Positions 60,140 through 64,000 of a stretch of DNA of 64,000 bases are shown here, piece by piece; within the stretch, counting starts at the first letter, position 1, and each line of letters opens with the position of its first letter. Origin of the DNA: Streptomyces sp. KMM 9044. GTDB lineage: Bacteria > Actinomycetota > Actinomycetes > Streptomycetales > Streptomycetaceae. The notes below the pieces were generated by a model, which saw nothing but the letters and a program-made list of their open reading frames with translations, did not search any database and was not told where the DNA came from. Position numbers and translations under genes: made by a program. The stretch spans positions 4,092,001 through 4,156,000 of the forward strand of contig NZ_CP113910.1 of the NCBI RefSeq assembly GCF_024701375.2. The letters are read 5' to 3'.

Positions 60140-61228
60140 GTGGGTATCGAGAGTGACCAAGTCGTCTACGAGTATCTGAGCCGCGTCGGCGACGTGGCCC
60201 AGCAGCGGCAGCTGCCGTCGGCGACCCGCATGCGTCTGGTCGCCGGGCTGCGGGACGAGATCGACCGGCGCCGGGCGAAGGCCGTGGTCGACTCCCCGGC
60301 GGCTGTGCGCCGCATCATCTCCCGCATGGGCACCCCGGACGAGGTCGTGACGGCGGCCTCTTCCAGGACGTCCGGCGGTACCTCCGACAGCACCTCCGGC
60401 ACCGAGGAGGCGGCTTTCGGCACGGAGGGGAACGGGGGCGCCACCCCGAGCAAGCCCGTGCCGGCCCCCGCCGCGGTCCCCGTCCAGCGGGTCGGCGACC
60501 GCGGTCGGCGGGCGAAGAGCGTCCTGCGCAGGGCCGTCCCCCGCCCCCGTCCGGCCGACGGCCCGCCCGCCACCCCTGCCCCTCCCTCCGGACCGTCCGC
60601 GCCGCACCGGGCCGGGATGGACGAACTCGGCGACAGCGCCACGCAGCCCGACTGGTGGCGGACGGACAGCAGCCCCTTCGGCGTCGGCGACGAGGTCCCC
60701 GGCTTTGTCGGCGGCGTGGAGATCCCCGAACTGCTCAAGGCCCCGCCGGCCACGGACGACGCCCCGGGCGCCGACAGGCGGCCGGACGGACCGCGCGGAA
60801 ACGCCCCCGCCCCCGTCGTCGTCGAGGCCGGGAACGCGAAGGAGAAGACCGGGTCCGCCTTCCGGTGCCGGCTTCCGCGCCTCCCGTCCGGCGGCCGGAG
60901 CAACCCCCTGCTCCTGGTCGCCGCGGGCCTGCTGGTCGTGGGCGCCGTGCTCGGCAACTGGTTCGCCCTGCTCCTCGGCTGGGTCATCGTCTCCGCCTCG
61001 CGCCGCCTCAGCCAGGCCGAGATCAAGTGGGCGGTCCTCGTCCTGCCCGGTCTCGCGATCGCGGGCGGAGCCACCTGGCTCTGGGGCAGGACCGGGGGAC
61101 GCTGGGGCACCCCCATCGCCGACGGAGCCCTGGACGAGGCCGTCCAGGAGACCTGGCCCTGGGTGGTCAGGGCCGCCGCCGTCGCCTCGGCCCTGTTCCT
61201 GACCTGGCGCTCCCAGCGTCCCCGCTAG
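60140..61228 (+). CDS. Integral membrane protein with cytosolic helical domain
   Basis: 362 residues from GTG at 60140 with GGAGGGG upstream. N-terminal about 75 residues (GIESDQVVYEYLSRVGDVAQQRQLPSATRMRLVAGLRDEIDRRRAKAVVDSPAAVRRIISRMGTPDEVVTAA) resemble the DUF1700/HAAS-type helical domain found on membrane-stress and sensing proteins. A long disordered Ser/Pro/Gly linker follows, then three or four transmembrane helices (NPLLLVAAGLLVVGAVLGNWFALLLGWVIVSAS; WAVLVLPGLAIAGGATWLWG; WPWVVRAAAVASALFLTW). Function unknown. Divergent from the WYL-type gene. Confidence 0.75.
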   Translation: MGIESDQVVYEYLSRVGDVAQQRQLPSATRMRLVAGLRDEIDRRRAKAVVDSPAAVRRIISRMGTPDEVVTAASSRTSGGTSDSTSGTEEAAFGTEGNGGATPSKPVPAPAAVPVQRVGDRGRRAKSVLRRAVPRPRPADGPPATPAPPSGPSAPHRAGMDELGDSATQPDWWRTDSSPFGVGDEVPGFVGGVEIPELLKAPPATDDAPGADRRPDGPRGNAPAPVVVEAGNAKEKTGSAFRCRLPRLPSGGRSNPLLLVAAGLLVVGAVLGNWFALLLGWVIVSASRRLSQAEIKWAVLVLPGLAIAGGATWLWGRTGGRWGTPIADGALDEAVQETWPWVVRAAAVASALFLTWRSQRPR

Positions 61229-61235
61229 GCCCGGT

Positions 61236-61284
61236 GGCGAGCGTGACGCCTGCCGTGCGACGCCCGACAGGCGTCACGCTCGCC
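61236..61284 (+). terminator. Long hairpin terminator
   Basis: A perfect 17-bp stem (61236-61252 with 61268-61284, GGCGAGCGTGACGCCTG and its complement) 8 bp after the membrane-protein stop. Confidence 0.85.
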
Positions 61285-61746
61285 GCACCCGCGCCGCCCG
61301 GAAGCCCGGGTACGCCCGCCCGGCGGGAGGGTTTCCGGGCGGCGCGCCGGGAGCACGCTCCCCGAGCTCTCGGCCTGGCCCGGGCAGGAGACCTCCATGG
61401 CGCCGCGCGGCCGCCCCGCGGGCGACGACGCCCCTTTCACAGCAGGCCCTGGACCTGTCCGGCGGATCGTCCTGGAGAGACGAGGTCGTCCCGCACGCCC
61501 TCCCCTCCCGAGCTCTTCGGCCAGGGGGTCCTCCGGTGGCGTTGGGCCGTCCCACGCCGCCCCCCGGCCAGCTCCCGCTCGAGCGGGAGGAACCCCCATG
61601 GCGTCACCTCCCTCCTCGGCCTCGCAGCCGCACGGGCCAGACCCCGCTCACCCGGGCTGGACAGCCGCCGCCGGTTTCCTCCGCCCCGACCTGCCGGACA
61701 GACCTCGGGGCCGGGGCCGGTCGGTTGTTTGCGTGCGCTGGGCACA
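61285..61746. other. Gap with an 18-bp perfect palindrome
   Basis: About 460 bp without a gene I can support. It contains the perfect palindrome CTCCCGCTCGAGCGGGAG (61572-61589), followed by GAACCCCCATG, similar in layout to the palindromic insertion in the GNAT pseudogene, and presumably the promoter of the HAD gene. Confidence 0.5.
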
Positions 61747-62391
61747 ATGGTGGGTATGGCCTCCACGACCGCGCTCCCGCCCACCGTCGGCTTCGACCTC
61801 GACATGACGCTCATCGACTCCCGACCCGGTATCCGCGCCTGTTACCAGGCACTCTCCGAGCGGACCGGGACCCACATCGACGCCGATCTCGCCGTCACCC
61901 GGCTGGGACCGCCCCTCGCGGACGAGCTGATCAACTGGTTCCCGGCCGACCGGGTCGACGAGGTGGCCGACCTGTACCGGGCGATGTACCCGACGTACGC
62001 CATCGCCGCCACGCCCGCGCTGCCCGGCGCCCGCGAGGCCATGGCCGCCGTGCGCGAGGCGGGCGGGCGCGCCGTCGTCGTCACCGCGAAGTACGAGCCG
62101 AACGCCAAACTGCACCTGGCCCACCTCGGCATCGAGCCGGACGCCGTGGTCGGCAACCTGTGGGCCGAGCAGAAGGCGCCGGCGCTGCGCGAGCACGGCG
62201 CGGGCGTGTACGTCGGCGACCACGTGGGTGACGTACGCGGCGCGCGGACCGCCGGCGCACTGTCCGTCGCCGTCGCCACCGGCCCCTGCGACCCCGCGGA
62301 ACTGCGGGAGGCCGGCGCGGACGTCGTCCTCACCGACCTGACCGAGTTCCCCCGCTGGTTCTCGGCCCACGCGGCCGGAACCCGGGCCTGA
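61747..62391 (+). CDS. HAD-superfamily phosphatase
   Basis: 214 residues from ATG 61747 (ATG 61756 also possible; neither has a strong ribosome site). HAD motifs: I VGFDLDMTLIDSRPGI (nucleophile Asp), II AVVVTAKYEPNAKLHLAHLGI, III/IV GVYVGDHVGDVRGARTAGALSVAVATGPCDPAEL. The small helical cap (TRLGPPLADELINWFPADRVDEVADLYRAMYPTYAIAATPALPG) resembles phosphoglycolate phosphatase-type enzymes, but the substrate is unknown. Motif I has DLDMT rather than the commoner DxDGT. Confidence 0.85.
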   Translation: MVGMASTTALPPTVGFDLDMTLIDSRPGIRACYQALSERTGTHIDADLAVTRLGPPLADELINWFPADRVDEVADLYRAMYPTYAIAATPALPGAREAMAAVREAGGRAVVVTAKYEPNAKLHLAHLGIEPDAVVGNLWAEQKAPALREHGAGVYVGDHVGDVRGARTAGALSVAVATGPCDPAELREAGADVVLTDLTEFPRWFSAHAAGTRA

Positions 62392-62515
62392 TGCGTGGCG
62401 GCGCGTGCCCGGCCCCAGCCCCACCGAAACGGTGAGGTCAGGGCACCGTCAAGAGCGACGGCCCGGGTCTCGCGCTCCGGGCCGTCGCCCGACGTGCCGC
62501 CCGACGAGCGCACGT

Positions 62516-62553
62516 CCGCCTGTGGCCCGCACCCGTGCGCGGGCCACAGGCGG
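62516..62553. terminator. Hairpin terminator between HAD gene and the IS-damaged locus
   Basis: A perfect 15-bp stem CCGCCTGTGGCCCGC / GCGGGCCACAGGCGG with an 8-nt loop, located between the convergent ends of the HAD gene and the truncated minus-strand gene; likely serves both. Confidence 0.8.
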
Positions 62554-62563
62554 TCCGTTTCCG

Positions 62564-62690
62564 TCAGCGGAGCCCGCGCGAGACCAGCAGGCCGCACGCG
62601 TCCGTCACGCTCTCACACGCGGCGTCGCCCGCGGCCAGTACGGCGCGATCGGTGTCGGTGAAGGCGGGCTTGCCAACCTGGCGTTGCAGG
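62564..62690 (-). pseudogene. C-terminal fragment of a small, possibly secreted, protein
   Basis: The minus strand reads ...LQRQVGKPAFTDTDRAVLAAGDAACESVTDACGLLVSRGLR-stop (62566-62564). Two Cys residues in a helical AGDAACESVTDAC context resemble DUF732-type secreted proteins, but the match is loose. Everything upstream of 62690 is replaced by a palindromic element and an IS, so the 5' part has been lost. Confidence 0.5.
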
Positions 62691-62865
62691 GCTAGCTCCA
62701 TCCTCCGCGGGTCACTCTTTTGCACAGCCTCCGGGCTGGATCGCGGTCCTGAAGCGATCGTGCTTCGGCGGGTTCTGCACCGCGGACCGCTGCGCTGATC
62801 GGTGGCTGACCAGCTGTGATCAGTTGATCTTCCCGAACGGGTGACCTGCGGAGGACGGAGCTAGC
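62691..62865. mobile_element. 175-bp structure with 25-bp inverted repeats at GCTAGC
   Basis: Ends 62691-62715 (GCTAGCTCCATCCTCC...) and 62841-62865 (...GGAGGACGGAGCTAGC) are inverted complements with two mismatches. Both ends carry GCTAGC, so CTAG may be the duplicated target. It separates the truncated gene from the transposase gene. It may be a miniature element or the end of the IS4-type element. Confidence 0.65.
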
Positions 62866-62900
62866 GGCAAGGCCGTGAAGTTTGCGGCTGGGTCAGGTTG

Positions 62901-64000
62901 TCAAGGGCCTGCAGGTGCCAGGATTTCGATGCCGGTGGTGGCCTTGTAGTTGGTCCGGTCGATGCGGGGCCCTCGCGCCTGGTACTTCGAGATGGCGCGT
63001 TTGACGATGCGGGGGCTGACTCGCAGTCGCCGTGCGGGAAGCAGGCCGGCCAGGACGTGTCGGCCGATGGTGCCTGCGAGGTCGATGACGGTGTCGGCGA
63101 TGACGCCTGCGGCCAGGATGACCTGGTCGCGGGCGGCCTGCCACGCGATGGAGAAGCCGGCGCGGTCTGGATCGGTGCCTGGCCGGGTGCTGGTGGCGTC
63201 GGCCATTGCGGTGCGCAGTAGCTGGTAGACCACGAGCAGGGCGTAGATCTCCTGGTCGATGCCCTCGGGTGTGCGGGCCCGCAGGACGCGGCTGCCGAGG
63301 ATGGTCGACTTCAGTTCCAGGTAGGCGGTTTCGATCTCCCAGTGCTGGTGGTACAGGGTGGCGAGTTCGGCTGCCGGGTGGCGGTGGTGGTCGAGCAGGG
63401 TGGTGGCGAGCCGGTAGAGGCCGGTGTGCTTCCCGGCGGCGGTGGTGATGGTGATCTCGCAGTCGACGACGCGCACGCATGTGGGGCCGAGCATGGAGAG
63501 GTAGGAGCCGTCCCGGTAGCGGGTCAGGACGGGCATTCTGCGGCCGTTCTTGAGCCGGACCAGGACACCGGCACCGGTGGCGGCGATGTCGGCCACCAGC
63601 TTCTGGGCGGCGAAGTTGCGGTCGGCGAGCAGGATCATCCCGGGACGCAGGCTGGGCAGCAGGCGTGGTGCGTAGGTGGTCTCGCCCGCGGTGGTGGGGC
63701 CGAAGACCGCGTCGATGAGGGTGCGGGTGCCGCAGGCGACCAGGGCGAGCAGGCGGACCTGCGGGTATCCGGTCCCGCCGTGGTTGCCCGCTTGCTTGCT
63801 GAACCTCGTCAGGACGGCGGGGGTGTCGGGCACGGTCAGGATGGTGCCGTCGAGCGCGACCACCGGCAGCCCGCGCCACCACACACCGGCGGTGCCGATG
63901 CCGGCGGCCGGGCCGCGCAGCAGGTCGAACAGCCACCGCAGCGGCTTCGCTCCGACGCGTCGGCGGGCCTGGGCCAGCGCGCTCGCCGAGGGCGCGGCGA
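62901..64000 (-). CDS. IS4-family DDE transposase (5' end beyond the window)
   Basis: At least 366 residues; the frame is open to the right edge (ALAQARRRVGAKPLRWLFDLLRGPAAGIGTAGVWWRG at the visible start). Catalytic segments: first Asp in LPVVALDGTILTVPDT, second in MILLADRNFAAQKL, Glu in ATLYHQHWEIETAYLELKSTILGSRVLR, which corresponds to the YREK signature of IS4 transposases. The stop is at 62901-62903. Together with the nearby repeats it has replaced the 5' part of the gene at 62564. No frameshift seen in the visible part. Confidence 0.9.
   Translation of the reverse strand, partial: AAPSASALAQARRRVGAKPLRWLFDLLRGPAAGIGTAGVWWRGLPVVALDGTILTVPDTPAVLTRFSKQAGNHGGTGYPQVRLLALVACGTRTLIDAVFGPTTAGETTYAPRLLPSLRPGMILLADRNFAAQKLVADIAATGAGVLVRLKNGRRMPVLTRYRDGSYLSMLGPTCVRVVDCEITITTAAGKHTGLYRLATTLLDHHRHPAAELATLYHQHWEIETAYLELKSTILGSRVLRARTPEGIDQEIYALLVVYQLLRTAMADATSTRPGTDPDRAGFSIAWQAARDQVILAAGVIADTVIDLAGTIGRHVLAGLLPARRLRVSPRIVKRAISKYQARGPRIDRTNYKATTGIEILAPAGP

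Overview
The window is high-GC actinobacterial DNA and almost certainly comes from a Streptomyces chromosome. Dense genes with strong third-position GC bias, frequent GTG starts and the block cdgB / CBM35 protein / nagA-nagK / sugar-binding lipoprotein / DUF3263 / otsB-otsA / gpgS / threonine synthase-like / MoaD-like / cold-shock protein / groEL2 all match the conserved Streptomyces core as I know it. No database was consulted.

Layout. (1) 1-8567 is an accessory block on the minus strand: two PRC-barrel proteins, a tiny membrane protein, VanZ-RDD, SGNH hydrolase, YihY, a frame-broken NHL-repeat region and DUF389. It ends at a tRNA-Thr 3' half plus terminator (8568-8671), which looks like the right attachment scar of a genomic island. 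(2) 8671-16000 is mixed: a kinase of the aminoglycoside phosphotransferase family, an oxidoreductase remnant, pentapeptide-repeat protein, M1 metallopeptidase, TerD, ArfB, a broken GNAT gene carrying a 10-bp tandem repeat, and a flavin reductase. (3) 16000-45507 is core: c-di-GMP signalling (cdgB, with a Crp-like palindrome in its promoter); amino-sugar catabolism (nagKA with two DasR-type sites, murQ with an RpiR regulator); trehalose and glucosylglycerate synthesis; a SAM riboswitch driving a threonine synthase-like gene overlapped by a ThiS/MoaD-like sulfur carrier; groEL2 behind two CIRCE elements; OYE, CutC, HelD, an S33 peptidase and XPB helicase. (4) 45496-57211 is an 11.7-kb integrated element with a large serine integrase. 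(5) 57206-64000 returns to core (WYL/helicase-associated protein, membrane protein, HAD phosphatase) and ends in an IS4-family element that runs off the window.

The element has inserted in the first codons of the XPB helicase gene. The original start (GTG at 57226) with five codons and its promoter side is stranded at the right end. At the left end the element supplies GGAGGT and a new GTG start (45507), so XPB is still a full-length ORF. Cargo: an acyltransferase-3 membrane protein, a secreted ricin-type lectin, an ISAzo13-family IS, an IS256-family IS broken by a 139-bp miniature element with a 7-bp target duplication, and a minus-strand cassette. That cassette is an XRE-type regulator (itself split by a 240-bp element with perfect 25-bp inverted repeats), an unknown 173-aa protein, a HUP/class I aminoacyl-tRNA-synthetase-like protein and an ASCH-domain protein. 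The last two overlap by ATGA. This synthetase-like/ASCH pair is the best candidate in the window for an undescribed system.

Second in interest is the SAM-riboswitch operon, where a PLP enzyme with an N-terminal zinc ribbon is translationally coupled to a GG-ended sulfur carrier. This suggests protein-thiocarboxylate sulfur chemistry rather than ordinary threonine synthesis.
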